This document shows positions 6,756 to 15,066 of a stretch of 15,068 bases of DNA, piece by piece; the stretch's first letter is position 1, and every line of letters begins with the position of its first letter. The translations under genes and the position numbers were made by a program. Below the pieces are notes generated by a model. The model saw only the letters and a program-made list of their open reading frames with translations, searched no databases and was not told the origin of the DNA. Source of the DNA: AB-137-C09 sp964458185 (GTDB lineage: Bacteria; Pseudomonadota; Zetaproteobacteria; Mariprofundales; Mariprofundaceae); the NCBI GenBank assembly GCA_964458185.1, contig CAYWFG010000035.1, positions 1 to 15,068 on the forward strand, written 5' to 3'.

Positions 6756-7277
6756 CTAAGGTAAAACCTCAACCCGTACCCGTGTCGAGCCTTGCGTAAA
6801 AAACCCTATGTATTTTGCCGCAGCTTCAGAAACATCAATAATTCGTTCACCCGTAAAGGGTCCACGGTCATTGATGCGCAATACAATCCAATAACCATTG
6901 GCAAGATTAGTCACTTTTACACAGCTGTTCATGGGCAAGCCGGGGTGGGCTGCGGTCATCTTATGTTTATTAAAGCGTTCACCACTGGCTGTTAATCGTC
7001 CATTGAGATTATCGCCATACCAAGCTGCCTCACCTTCTTCGACAAAACCTTTGGCTTGTTGCAATGGCGTGAACCATTGCCCAAACTTTTGATAAGGTTG
7101 TTGCAAACGCGCTAAACGCGCAGCATCAATAGGGTAAGGCGCGCCACACAAGCGCGTTGATTGCTTGGTCACAGGTGGTGATATTCGCGGTGTGCAAGAA
7201 GACAATAGCATGATAAAACAACATGCCAACGCATAGACCACCATAGGCTTTAGTGTATGCCGTTGTTGTTCATTCAT
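6756..7277 (-). CDS. RlpA-like lipoprotein B (double-psi beta-barrel)
   Basis: A 173-residue protein with a lipoprotein signal: hydrophobic segment VVYALACCFIMLLSSC, lipobox Cys28. The domain starts at about residue 82 (EGEAAWYGDNLNGR) and includes TASGE (97-101), TAAHPGLPMNS and RINDRGPF (134-141), as in septal-ring lytic transglycosylases of the RlpA family that cut stemless glycan strands. The candidate acid residues E101 and D137 are present. A GQWFTPLQQAKGF stretch before the domain matches GQWYTPLASSKGY in the downstream paralogue, showing that both belong to one subgroup. It lacks a SPOR domain and the basic linker. A GGTGG ribosome site precedes the ATG. The gene lies between the yceH homologue (33 bp upstream) and the second RlpA-like gene (about 40 bp downstream). 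Confidence 0.88.
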   Translation of the reverse strand: MNEQQRHTLKPMVVYALACCFIMLLSSCTPRISPPVTKQSTRLCGAPYPIDAARLARLQQPYQKFGQWFTPLQQAKGFVEEGEAAWYGDNLNGRLTASGERFNKHKMTAAHPGLPMNSCVKVTNLANGYWIVLRINDRGPFTGERIIDVSEAAAKYIGFFTQGSTRVRVEVLP

Positions 7278-7310
7278 TGACCACCCGCCTGTTGTTCTCC
7301 TGCCAAAACA

Positions 7311-7916
7311 CTATGACTCTATTGTACTTAGGCAAGCAGGATCTGTGTCAATGATCATGCGCAAGTCATTCAACGCCGTTTTTAGCTCAGCTACTTCATG
7401 CTCTAATTGTACGATACGCTGTTCTTGTGTGCCAGCAATGCCACTACCTTCAGTATGTTTTTGTGTAGGTTCAGGGGGTAAAACGGGTGTGCCACATAAG
7501 CAATGCGCGTAACGATCTTCGCGTTGACCGCTGCCACGCCCAAGGCATGTTACGAATGGATGCTCACCATTTATCAATGTCACCATGACTGATTCCAGTG
7601 CCCCCGTATTGTTAAAATCAATCATGCGGCTGGTTGCAATGCGAATTTCATTGTGCGTCAAAGCACCTCGCAGCATCAAAACACAAAGAATGGCGCGGGT
7701 CTCTAGTGACAATCGTAGTTTTCGTGACAGGTGTTGTTCAAAACGATCCACCCGTCCATCCATTCGTGCCGTGATCAACCCTGCTGCACGCAAGCTGTTC
7801 ACGTTGCTACCGACATCACCCAAAGGTAACGCCATCACAGGCGTACGGCTGCTTTTTTGGTTGCAACCTGCGACCAAAGCCTTGAGCGTTAATGGGTAAT
7901 AATCAGGGGTGGTCAT
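7311..7916 (-). CDS. YceH-like protein (DUF480), possibly shortened at the N-terminus
   Basis: The protein matches the YceH/DUF480 family of predicted tandem winged-helix proteins. Recognisable parts are MTTPDYYPLTLKALVAGCNQ at the N-terminus, a second block ILCVLMLRGALTHNEIRIATSRM with FVTCLGRGSGQREDRYAH, and a C-terminal coiled coil (QRIVQLEHEVAELKTALNDL). Family members usually carry about 20 more residues before TTP (a helix of the ...LGCLLEK type). Here the frame upstream reads LLLSRLKREAKQ, which fits poorly. The ATG at 7916 has an AAGGGA 11 nt upstream; the frame can start at a TTG at 7958 but no ribosome site is seen there. The gene lies first in the cluster with the RlpA-like genes, recA and alaS. 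The biological role of the family is not established. Confidence 0.82.
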   Translation of the reverse strand: MTTPDYYPLTLKALVAGCNQKSSRTPVMALPLGDVGSNVNSLRAAGLITARMDGRVDRFEQHLSRKLRLSLETRAILCVLMLRGALTHNEIRIATSRMIDFNNTGALESVMVTLINGEHPFVTCLGRGSGQREDRYAHCLCGTPVLPPEPTQKHTEGSGIAGTQEQRIVQLEHEVAELKTALNDLRMIIDTDPACLSTIES

Positions 7917-8010
7917 TTGTTTGGCTTCCCTTTTAAGACGGGATAGCAATAAAATCAAGGGGTTACAGCATGTTAAAAAATCACTGCTTATCCACCATAT
8001 TGCAACAAAA

Positions 8011-8016
8011 ATTATA
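8011..8016 (-). promoter_or_regulatory. -10 box candidate for the yceH-rlpA-recA-alaS cluster
   Basis: On the minus strand there is a perfect TATAAT in the divergent intergenic region, 94 bp before the yceH ATG at 7916. The -35 region 17 bp upstream (CAACTA) is a poor match to TTGACA. No other good candidate was found in the intergenic region, so this may drive the whole minus-strand cluster. Confidence 0.35.
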
Positions 8017-8081
8017 AATTAACTTTGCTTTTTTAGTTGGAGGTTCTCCCATCTTAAAAGGAAAGCAGTTTTATTTCTTTA

Positions 8082-8110
8082 TTGAACCGTTAGGCTGCGC
8101 CTCATAAAAA
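8082..8110 (+). promoter_or_regulatory. Promoter candidate for dcd-metF
   Basis: TTGAAC (8082-8087) is followed after exactly 17 bp by TAAAAA (8105-8110), giving a sigma70-like layout. Transcription would start near 8117, leaving a short leader of about 15 nt that still contains the GGGGAAGG ribosome site of dcd. Confidence 0.45.
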
Positions 8111-8131
8111 AACTCTTTGGGGAAGGTGCGC

Positions 8132-8701
8132 GTGAGTATAAAATCAGATCGTTGGATTCGGAAAATGGCACAGCAATCTGCCATGATTGAACCCTTTGTT
8201 GATGGGCAAATGAAACAGGCTGATAATGGCAGCGGTGTGATTTCTTATGGTTTATCATCGTATGGCTATGATGTGCGTTGTGCGGATGAATTTAAAATAT
8301 TCACCAATATCAATTCGGCGATTGTTGACCCAAAGAACTTTTGCCCCAGTTCTTTTGTCGATGTGCAAAGTGATGTATGCATTATTCCCCCGAATTCTTT
8401 TGCACTGGCGCGAACGGTGGAGTATTTGCGTATTCCGCGCAATGTGTTGACCATTTGCTTGGGTAAATCGACTTATGCGCGTTGCGGCATTATTGTCAAC
8501 GTCACGCCGCTAGAACCAGAATGGGAAGGTCATGTGACCTTGGAGTTCTCTAATACTACCCCCTTGCCTGCAAAAATTTATGCGGGTGAAGGGGTGGCAC
8601 AATTCTTATTTTTTGAATCGGATGAAGTGTGTGAAACATCATACCGCGATAAAAAAGGAAAATATCAAGGGCAGACCGGCGTAACGGTGCCAAGGTTATA
8701 A
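8132..8701 (+). CDS. dcd: dCTP deaminase
   Basis: Dcd converts dCTP to dUTP, the first step of the bacterial route to dTMP. The 189-residue product matches the common proteobacterial form throughout: MSIKSDRWIRKMAQQ at the start, ISYGLSSYGYDVRCADEF (37-54), CIIPPNSFALARTVEY and LGKSTYARCGIIVNVTP. The general-base Glu in TLEFSNT (E138) is conserved, and the end (KYQGQTGV) belongs to the nucleotide-binding tail. I chose the GTG at 8132: GGGGAAGG lies about 6 nt upstream and the protein then begins at MSIKSD as in homologues. The open frame to 8117 would add five residues (MGKVR). Only 2 bp separate it from metF, so the two are co-transcribed. Confidence 0.97.
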   Translation: MSIKSDRWIRKMAQQSAMIEPFVDGQMKQADNGSGVISYGLSSYGYDVRCADEFKIFTNINSAIVDPKNFCPSSFVDVQSDVCIIPPNSFALARTVEYLRIPRNVLTICLGKSTYARCGIIVNVTPLEPEWEGHVTLEFSNTTPLPAKIYAGEGVAQFLFFESDEVCETSYRDKKGKYQGQTGVTVPRL

Positions 8702-8703
8702 GT

Positions 8704-9576
8704 ATGCGATTATCAGATATTCTTACAACAACATCCAGCCGTATTTCGTGTGAGTTTTTCCCGCCGAAGACGGATCAAGGTGAAGAAAACCTTTGGCAAT
8801 GCTTGCAACAACTCAAAAGCATTGCACCTGCCTATATCTCTGTCACCTATGGCGCAGGTGGGACGACCCAAGCCCGTACCCAACGCATTGTTGAGCGCAT
8901 TAAAACAGAAACAAATATAGATCCTGTTGCACACTTAACTTGTGTTGGTAGCACACAAGATGACATCAACACCTTGTTGGATCAATACCATGCCGCAGGC
9001 ATTGAAAATATTTTAGCCTTGCGCGGTGATGCGCCCGATGGCGCAGGTACGTTTAAGGCGACCGCTGGTGGTTTTTCTTATGCCACTGACTTAACGCGAT
9101 TTATTCATCAACGGGGGGATTTTTCTATTGCGGTGGCAACCTACCCCGAAGGACACCCCGAATCTTCAGGTGGTGTTGCCGATGACATTCGCTATTTAAA
9201 AGAAAAGCAGGATGCTGGCGCAATCTGTGCTATCACCCAATACTTTTTTGATAATGCATTGTTTTATCGCTTTCGTGATGCTGCCCGCGCTGCGGGTGTA
9301 ACGATTCCATTGATTCCAGGTATGATGCCCGTTTCTAATTACCATCAAATTGTACGTTTTTCATCCATGTGCGGCGCAGGTATTCCTGATTGGTTGCATG
9401 AGAAGATGGCTCCTCATGCCGAGGATTTGGTACAAATTAAACAAATTGGGCTGGATGTCGCCGTACAACAATGCAATGATTTGTTGGCAAACGGTGTACC
9501 CAGCCTTCATTTTTATACGCTAAACAAGGCGGAAATGACCTTAGCGATTTATCAGCATATCAGCAGTAATTTTTGA
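8704..9576 (+). CDS. metF: 5,10-methylenetetrahydrofolate reductase
   Basis: MetF is the FAD-dependent enzyme that reduces methylene-THF to methyl-THF for methionine synthesis. The 290 residues fold as a TIM barrel and are of normal family length. Diagnostic motifs are CEFFPPKT (16-23) with the catalytic Glu, SVTYGAGG (46-53) and ALRGDAP (105-111), with D109 being the FAD-linked aspartate of E. coli D120. The gene starts 2 bp after the dcd stop codon; its ribosome site (AAGG) is inside the last dcd codons, so translation is coupled. It ends 12 bp from the stop of the convergent mog gene, and no terminator is visible between them. Confidence 0.97.
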   Translation: MRLSDILTTTSSRISCEFFPPKTDQGEENLWQCLQQLKSIAPAYISVTYGAGGTTQARTQRIVERIKTETNIDPVAHLTCVGSTQDDINTLLDQYHAAGIENILALRGDAPDGAGTFKATAGGFSYATDLTRFIHQRGDFSIAVATYPEGHPESSGGVADDIRYLKEKQDAGAICAITQYFFDNALFYRFRDAARAAGVTIPLIPGMMPVSNYHQIVRFSSMCGAGIPDWLHEKMAPHAEDLVQIKQIGLDVAVQQCNDLLANGVPSLHFYTLNKAEMTLAIYQHISSNF

Positions 9577-9588
9577 TTGTTCGCGGTG

Positions 9589-10131
9589 TTATTTTTTAGG
9601 ACGGAATACGGCGCATACATCGGCATCAGCCTCTAAATAAGCACCACCAATAAGGTCAAGGCAATACGGTACGGCAGGGAAGACAGCATTCAAGCAATCA
9701 GCAATCGCCGATGGTTTACCTGGCAGATTGATGATTAATGACTGACCGCGAACTCCTGCTGTTTGCCGTGATAAAATTGCCGTTGGTACAAAAGCCAAAG
9801 AAACTTGGCGCATCAGCTCACCAAAGCCGATCATTATTTTATCGCAAACGGCTTCGGTGGCTTCGGGGGTGACATCACGCGGTGAAGGTCCTGTACCGCC
9901 CGTGGTCACAATCAGAGAGCAGCCTTCTTCGTCGGCTAATTGCTTTAATGTTGCCGCAATACCATCTTGATCATCGGGGATCACACGCACAATTGCTTGC
10001 CACGGGCAGGTTAATACCTTACTCAACCATGCGTTCATCGCAGGTCCACCAAGATCTTGGTATTCACCGCGACTGGCACGGTCGGAGACCGTGACGAGGC
10101 CAATTTTTATAGTTTTCGTTGTTGTGTTCAT
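9589..10131 (-). CDS. mog: Molybdopterin adenylyltransferase (MogA)
   Basis: MogA activates molybdopterin with ATP to give adenylyl-molybdopterin, the substrate for molybdate insertion by MoeA. The 180-residue protein shows GLVTVSDRASRGEYQDLGG near the start, the TTGGTGPSPRDVTPE signature (76-90) and INLPGKPSAI (134-143). It begins in an ATGA overlap with the stop of moeA, so both proteins are probably made in balanced amounts. It is the last gene of the minus-strand operon, and converges with metF only 12 bp away without a visible terminator. Confidence 0.95.
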   Translation of the reverse strand: MNTTTKTIKIGLVTVSDRASRGEYQDLGGPAMNAWLSKVLTCPWQAIVRVIPDDQDGIAATLKQLADEEGCSLIVTTGGTGPSPRDVTPEATEAVCDKIMIGFGELMRQVSLAFVPTAILSRQTAGVRGQSLIINLPGKPSAIADCLNAVFPAVPYCLDLIGGAYLEADADVCAVFRPKK

Positions 10132-11384
10132 GGATGTTCCAAACCAGCATCAGATTGAAAATCCATGCCTTGTAATAATTGTATACGCACGCTGTCGCCC
10201 ATTTTTAATGATGAAACATCCGTTGGCACGATCAAAAAACCTTCCGCTATTGCCATCGACATAAGAACGCCGCTTCCTTGCGTGCCTGTTGACGATGCCA
10301 TATAGCCTTGCGCATCACGCGATAGCGTGACACGAACAAAATGTGTACGTCCTTCACGGTCTTGCAGGTCATGTGCCAAACGTGCTTGAAGGGTACGCCG
10401 AAATATTTTCTTATGTCCCATCCATGCCTTGCATGCAGGGGCAACAAATTGTTCAAAACAAACCATGCTGGACACAGGGTTGCCAGGTAAACCAAATACC
10501 ATGGTGCCATGTGCCGATGTACCGAAAGCAAAAGGATGACCAGGGCGCATGGCAACCCGCCAAAAATGCATGGTAATGCCCAATGCTTCCAAGGTAGGGC
10601 GCACAAAATCGTGATGCCCCACCGAAACACCGCCTGATGCCAGCAAGACATCGTAAGCTAAACCTTCATTCAACTTTGCGCGCAACTCAATGGGGTTATC
10701 GTGGGCAATGCCCAGCAATGTTGGCTCTATCCCCAGTGAACGGCACTGCGCATACAAAGCATGGGAATTCGCATCAGGGATTTTATTGTTATCCAGAGGA
10801 TCATCTAACCCTTCTAGCTCATCCCCTGTCGATAAAATAGCGACCCTTGGTGGCGCATAAACTGCGACTTTTTTTTGTTTGACCATTGCCAAAATTGCCA
10901 ATGCACCAGGGGTAATCAATGCGCCTTTGGGCAAGATTACCGTACCATGACGCAGGTTTTCACCCAAGGGACGAATGTTCGCGCCTTGTTTCGGTGGCGT
11001 AAGAATCAATACATCATCACCATCAAGTTGCGTATCTTCAACACGAACAACGGTATCAATGCCTGTGGGGGTTGCAGCCCCCGTCATAATACGTGCAGCA
11101 CGTTGTTGCAATACGTTAATGGTTGGCATTACCCCTGCACGAATATCATCCACCACACGCAAACGGGCAGGGGTATTCACCGAGGCAGTAGCAATATCAG
11201 CAAAACGAACGGCATAACCATCCATTGCGGATACATCGTAAGGCGGATGATTGCGGTTTGCCAACACATCGTTTGCCAACACGCGCCCAAGGCTTTCATG
11301 CAAAGGAATGGCAATAACTTTTTTCTTGTTGAGATGGTCTAAAATCGTGGCTTGTGCGTCTTGCACCGATAGGTACTGCATCAT
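10128..11384 (-). CDS. moeA: Molybdopterin molybdenumtransferase (MoeA)
   Basis: MoeA inserts molybdate into adenylyl-molybdopterin to form active cofactor. The 418-residue product has the PPYDVSAMDGYAVR motif (48-61), the linker GAATPTG (102-108), STGDEL (185-190), GGVSVG (251-256), DF (259-260) and GLPGNPVSS (298-306), which line the active site of the family. The frame is open further upstream to 11435, but the ATG at 11384 forms an ATGA overlap with the gltX stop, gives a protein starting MMQYLSVQDA like other MoeA proteins, and removes a non-homologous tail. The other junction, with mog, is the same type of overlap. Confidence 0.95.
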   Translation of the reverse strand: MMQYLSVQDAQATILDHLNKKKVIAIPLHESLGRVLANDVLANRNHPPYDVSAMDGYAVRFADIATASVNTPARLRVVDDIRAGVMPTINVLQQRAARIMTGAATPTGIDTVVRVEDTQLDGDDVLILTPPKQGANIRPLGENLRHGTVILPKGALITPGALAILAMVKQKKVAVYAPPRVAILSTGDELEGLDDPLDNNKIPDANSHALYAQCRSLGIEPTLLGIAHDNPIELRAKLNEGLAYDVLLASGGVSVGHHDFVRPTLEALGITMHFWRVAMRPGHPFAFGTSAHGTMVFGLPGNPVSSMVCFEQFVAPACKAWMGHKKIFRRTLQARLAHDLQDREGRTHFVRVTLSRDAQGYMASSTGTQGSGVLMSMAIAEGFLIVPTDVSSLKMGDSVRIQLLQGMDFQSDAGLEHP

Positions 11385-12784
11385 ACAATGCTTGTTTGCA
11401 GCGTGTTTATGCCACGTTGCAGGCGTTTCAGGCATTCTTGTTTGCCGAGTAATGCCAGTGTGGTATCAATCGGGGGTGAAACAGGAACGCCCGCAAGAAA
11501 AATACGAATAGGCTGGGCAAGTTTACCCATGCTGATGCCTTGTTCTTGGCAAATATCAGCAATAAGCTGATGCAGTGCTTCACCATCCCATGTGGGCATG
11601 GCATCGGCTTTGCTGATGAATGATGCCAATAACGCCCATGTTTCGGGCTTGATGTTTTTCTTCACCGCTTTGGCATCATATTCAACAGGGGCAATATAAA
11701 AAAAGCGTGCGCCATTGATTAAATCATGCACATTTTTGCTGCGCTCTCTTAGCGCGTTAATTACCCCTGATAATGAAGGTGTGGTGTTTTCTTTCGGCAA
11801 ATCCAGCGCTTGGCTAACGATGGCAGCCAATACTTCGGTGGGGGCTTGCTTGAGGTGTTGGGCGTTAAGCCAATCAAGTTTTTTTTGATCAAAGCGCGAT
11901 GGCGATGCACCAACGTGTGCCAAGTCAAAGTATTTCACCAGTTCTGCCATGGAGAAAAACTCATCATCACCATGAGACCAACCCAAGCGAGCAAGGTAAT
12001 TAACCACGGCAGCCGATAAATAGCCTGCCTCACGGTAGGCAGTAATAGCGACCGCGCCATGCCGCTTTGACATTTTAGCCCCATCAGCACCATGAATCAG
12101 TGGGATATGGGCAAAACTTGGTACGGTCAACCCCAATGCTTGATACAGTTGTATTTGGCGAGGGGTATTGTTCAAATGATCAGAGCCACGAATAATATGG
12201 GTAATGCCCATGGCTGCATCATCCACTACCACGGCTAAGTTATAGGTTGGTGTACCGTCAGAGCGCATGATAATCAAATCATCCAGTTCTTCGTTAGGGA
12301 AGGAAACCAAGCCCAATACCTCATCATTAACGATGGTTTCACCATCGTTCGGCGAGCGGAAGCGAATCACATACGGTGCATTATTCGCATTTTGTTGTGC
12401 TGTGCGGCAACGACCATCATACATGGGTTTTGCGCCTGCAAGCCGTTGCTGATCACGCATATTATTGAGGGTTTCTTTGGTGCAATAACAACGGTATGCC
12501 TTGCCCTCAGCCAATAATTTTTCAACGGCAGCAATATGCTCATCTTGGCGTTTTGATTGGTAGACCACGTCACCATCCCAATCCAAACCCAGCCACTGAA
12601 GCCCATCAAGAATCACTTGGGTTGCTTCATCCGTGGAGCGTTCGCGGTCGGTGTCTTCAATGCGCAAAGAAAATTCACCACCATGACGGCGGGCATAAAG
12701 CCACGAAAAAAGTGCTGTCCTAGCCCCACCAATATGTAGCATGCCCGTGGGAGAGGGGGCAAAACGTGTGCGAATGATTGTCAT
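11381..12784 (-). CDS. gltX: Glutamyl-tRNA synthetase
   Basis: GluRS is a class I synthetase that charges tRNA-Glu. The 467 residues have the HIGH-type signature as HIGG (17-20) in PSPTGMLHIGGARTALFSW, the KMSKR loop (237-241), and the zinc-binding site of the E. coli type: CYC (99-101) with YDGRC (122-126). The last part is the helical anticodon-binding region. AAGGA lies about 11 nt before the ATG. It starts 14 bp after recQ and its stop overlaps the moeA start. Whether it is discriminating or also charges tRNA-Gln cannot be read here; a second gltX or glnS would have to be looked for elsewhere. Confidence 0.97.
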   Translation of the reverse strand: MTIIRTRFAPSPTGMLHIGGARTALFSWLYARRHGGEFSLRIEDTDRERSTDEATQVILDGLQWLGLDWDGDVVYQSKRQDEHIAAVEKLLAEGKAYRCYCTKETLNNMRDQQRLAGAKPMYDGRCRTAQQNANNAPYVIRFRSPNDGETIVNDEVLGLVSFPNEELDDLIIMRSDGTPTYNLAVVVDDAAMGITHIIRGSDHLNNTPRQIQLYQALGLTVPSFAHIPLIHGADGAKMSKRHGAVAITAYREAGYLSAAVVNYLARLGWSHGDDEFFSMAELVKYFDLAHVGASPSRFDQKKLDWLNAQHLKQAPTEVLAAIVSQALDLPKENTTPSLSGVINALRERSKNVHDLINGARFFYIAPVEYDAKAVKKNIKPETWALLASFISKADAMPTWDGEALHQLIADICQEQGISMGKLAQPIRIFLAGVPVSPPIDTTLALLGKQECLKRLQRGINTLQTSIV

Positions 12785-12798
12785 GTTTTATTCGTTCC

Positions 12799-14961
12799 TT
12801 AATTAACCCCGATAGCCTCTCGCCAAGCCAACACAAGACGAAACATTTCGTTGTTTAACTCAATGCTTAATTCTTGCTTTAACTCTGACAATGAAGCATA
12901 AGGATCAGCGTCGTCTAATTCTTCCATGATAGTATCAAAATCATCAATCAATGCTGGAACATTAATATGGTAAGCGGCGCGAACCAGTGATATGTAATGG
13001 GTTAGCACAGTTTTTTCACTGATGCCTAATGCGATGCCGATAGCACCAACATCTTTTCCTTTGCGGTACAATGCCCAAGTATGACTTTGCACATCGGTCG
13101 GAGAAGGACCTTTTGCCATAAGTTTTAAGGCTTGACCTTTATTGGCACCTTTGGCTGCGGCTTTGTCGCGAACATATTGCTCTAATGTGGGTCTAAAGGC
13201 ATCAGCATACGCCTCAAATTTATGTTGCCCCATGCCACTTAAACGAAGTAGCGTTTGATCGTTAACTTCAGTCATCTGGCTCATTTCAGTTAATGTTACA
13301 TCACTGAATAAAGTATGCGGTGCAGCATCTTCTTGTTCTGCAAGGCGTTCTCGCACCACAAGTAACTTTTTAAACAATGGTTCATTGCGCCCTTGAGTGA
13401 AGCGTTTTAATTTACGCTTAATCCCTGGTTGGTACTTGGCTAAAATGACAGGTGTTTTTTCACGCAGAAGGGTGCGTCCCTTTTTGGTGATGGTTAATGC
13501 CCCTCTGCGAGAAACATCTTGGGTGAAATAACCTTGATGCACCAATTGCCGTAAAATAGACATCCATTCGTCTACATTAATGGTTTTATCACAACCGTGT
13601 GTTTTCAGGCGTTCATGTTTATTGGCAAGAATACGTGCGTTTTTTGAGCCACGAAGAATATCGACGATGTACCCAATGGCAAAATCACCCTTCGCTTCGC
13701 GTACGCATTGCAGCCCACTTTGAGCCAAAGCTGAAGCTTCATAAGTTTCAGGAGGATCCAAACAAACATCGCAGTTGCCACAGTCTTCTTCGCGTTCTTC
13801 ACTGAAATAGCCCAACAATACGCGGCGGCGACAGGTTAAGGCTTCAGAAAGTGCGACCATGCTGTTAAGCTTATGGACTTCAACACGGCGTTGATCAATG
13901 TTTTCTACATTCTCAATCAAACGACGCACTAAATTAACATCACCCGATCCATAGAGTAACAATGCCTCTGATTCCATGCCATCACGACCAGCACGCCCTG
14001 TTTCTTGGTAATAGGATTCAATGCTTTTCGGTAAATCATGATGAATAACAAAGCGAACATTGGGTTTATCAACGCCCATACCAAACGCAATGGTGGCAAC
14101 AATAACGTTGATACGGTCGCGCAAGAAATCATCTTGTACTTTTTCACGGGTGCGCCCAGGCATGCCTGCATGGTAAGCTGCGGCACGAATACCATGACGC
14201 TGCAAATTCACTGCCATGTCTTCCACGCGCTTGCGTGACAGGCAATAAATAATGCCAGAGGCTCCCTTCCAATCTTCTAAAAACTGAAGGACTTGCGTTA
14301 ATGGTTGGCGTTTTTCTGAGACTAAATAGCGAATATTAGGGCGATCAAAACTAGAAATGAAGCGTTTTGCTTTTGTTAATGCCAAGCGGTCAGCAATATC
14401 TTCACGGGTATGCTCATCAGCAGTTGCTGTTAAGGCAATCATGGGAATCTCAGGCATGATTTTTCTAAGTTCGCCTAAACGAACATATTCAGGGCGGAAG
14501 TCATGCCCCCATTGCGATACGCAATGCGCTTCATCAATCGCAAACATTGAGATTTTTATTTTTTCTAAACGGGCAAGAAATGTTTTAGTCAGCAATCGCT
14601 CTGGTGCAACATACAATAAGTCTAACTCACCTGCTTCAAATTGCGCTAAAATCATTTTTGATTCGGCAGACTTTAAAGAAGAGTTATAATAGGCAGCTTT
14701 TACGCCACAACGGGTCAAAGCATCAACCTGATCTTTCATCAAAGAAATAAGCGGCGATACCACGATTCCTGTTCCTTCCCGCATGATGGAGGGAATTTGA
14801 TAACACAATGATTTTCCGCCGCCTGTCGGCATTAAAACAAATGCATCTTTGCCATCAAGCAAGGCGCAAATGATTTCTTCTTGCATCGGGCGGAATTCGT
14901 CGTAGCCGAAGATGTCTTTAAGGACTTTTCGAGCTTGTTCTTTTACTTTTTTGGTAGCCAT
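12799..14961 (-). CDS. recQ: ATP-dependent DNA helicase RecQ with C-terminal HTH extension
   Basis: RecQ unwinds DNA 3'-to-5' and acts in recombination and replication repair. The 720-residue protein is longer than E. coli RecQ (about 610). The helicase core (1-345) has PTGGGKS (45-51), DEAH (143-146), the aromatic loop SQWGHDFRPEY (149-159) and QETGRAGRDG (319-328). Four zinc cysteines follow at C377, C394, C397 and C400, then the RQC winged helix (about 405-510) and an HRDC domain (about 525-600). An extra helix-turn-helix-like module lies at about 620-665 (IGIALGISEKTVLTHYISLV) with an acidic tail (DDFDTIMEELDDADPYASL). Such extensions occur in RecQ of some other phyla. The ATG is preceded by a modest AT-rich leader. 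The gene heads the operon with gltX, moeA and mog. Confidence 0.97.
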   Translation of the reverse strand: MATKKVKEQARKVLKDIFGYDEFRPMQEEIICALLDGKDAFVLMPTGGGKSLCYQIPSIMREGTGIVVSPLISLMKDQVDALTRCGVKAAYYNSSLKSAESKMILAQFEAGELDLLYVAPERLLTKTFLARLEKIKISMFAIDEAHCVSQWGHDFRPEYVRLGELRKIMPEIPMIALTATADEHTREDIADRLALTKAKRFISSFDRPNIRYLVSEKRQPLTQVLQFLEDWKGASGIIYCLSRKRVEDMAVNLQRHGIRAAAYHAGMPGRTREKVQDDFLRDRINVIVATIAFGMGVDKPNVRFVIHHDLPKSIESYYQETGRAGRDGMESEALLLYGSGDVNLVRRLIENVENIDQRRVEVHKLNSMVALSEALTCRRRVLLGYFSEEREEDCGNCDVCLDPPETYEASALAQSGLQCVREAKGDFAIGYIVDILRGSKNARILANKHERLKTHGCDKTINVDEWMSILRQLVHQGYFTQDVSRRGALTITKKGRTLLREKTPVILAKYQPGIKRKLKRFTQGRNEPLFKKLLVVRERLAEQEDAAPHTLFSDVTLTEMSQMTEVNDQTLLRLSGMGQHKFEAYADAFRPTLEQYVRDKAAAKGANKGQALKLMAKGPSPTDVQSHTWALYRKGKDVGAIGIALGISEKTVLTHYISLVRAAYHINVPALIDDFDTIMEELDDADPYASLSELKQELSIELNNEMFRLVLAWREAIGVN

Positions 14962-15044
14962 AAGATTATGACAACATATTTTAGCGGTAATAGCAAGTTT
15001 TTATTCACTTGACGTTACGCAGTTATACTAAAACCAGCCTCTCG

Positions 15045-15066
15045 TTCCCATGCTCCTGCGTGGGAA
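15045..15066. repeat. Palindromic REP-like sequence at the window edge
   Basis: TTCCCATGC (15045-15053) pairs with GCGTGGGAA (15058-15066) around a 4-nt loop, with one G-T mismatch. Similar GTTCCCA...TGGGAA palindromes are dispersed in many proteobacterial genomes as REP-like elements. The window ends two bases after the second arm, so I cannot see a second copy or a transposase. Confidence 0.5.

Noticed and set aside
8034..8068. Possible signal recognition particle RNA: a GTTGGAGGTTCTCCC stretch and AAAAGGAAAGCAG resemble parts of 4.5S RNA.
   Set aside because: The diagnostic symmetric loop (CAGGTC with GGAAGGAAGCAG opposite) is not there, no overall hairpin closes the region, and the stretch has no neighbours typical of ffs. 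The match is short and probably chance.
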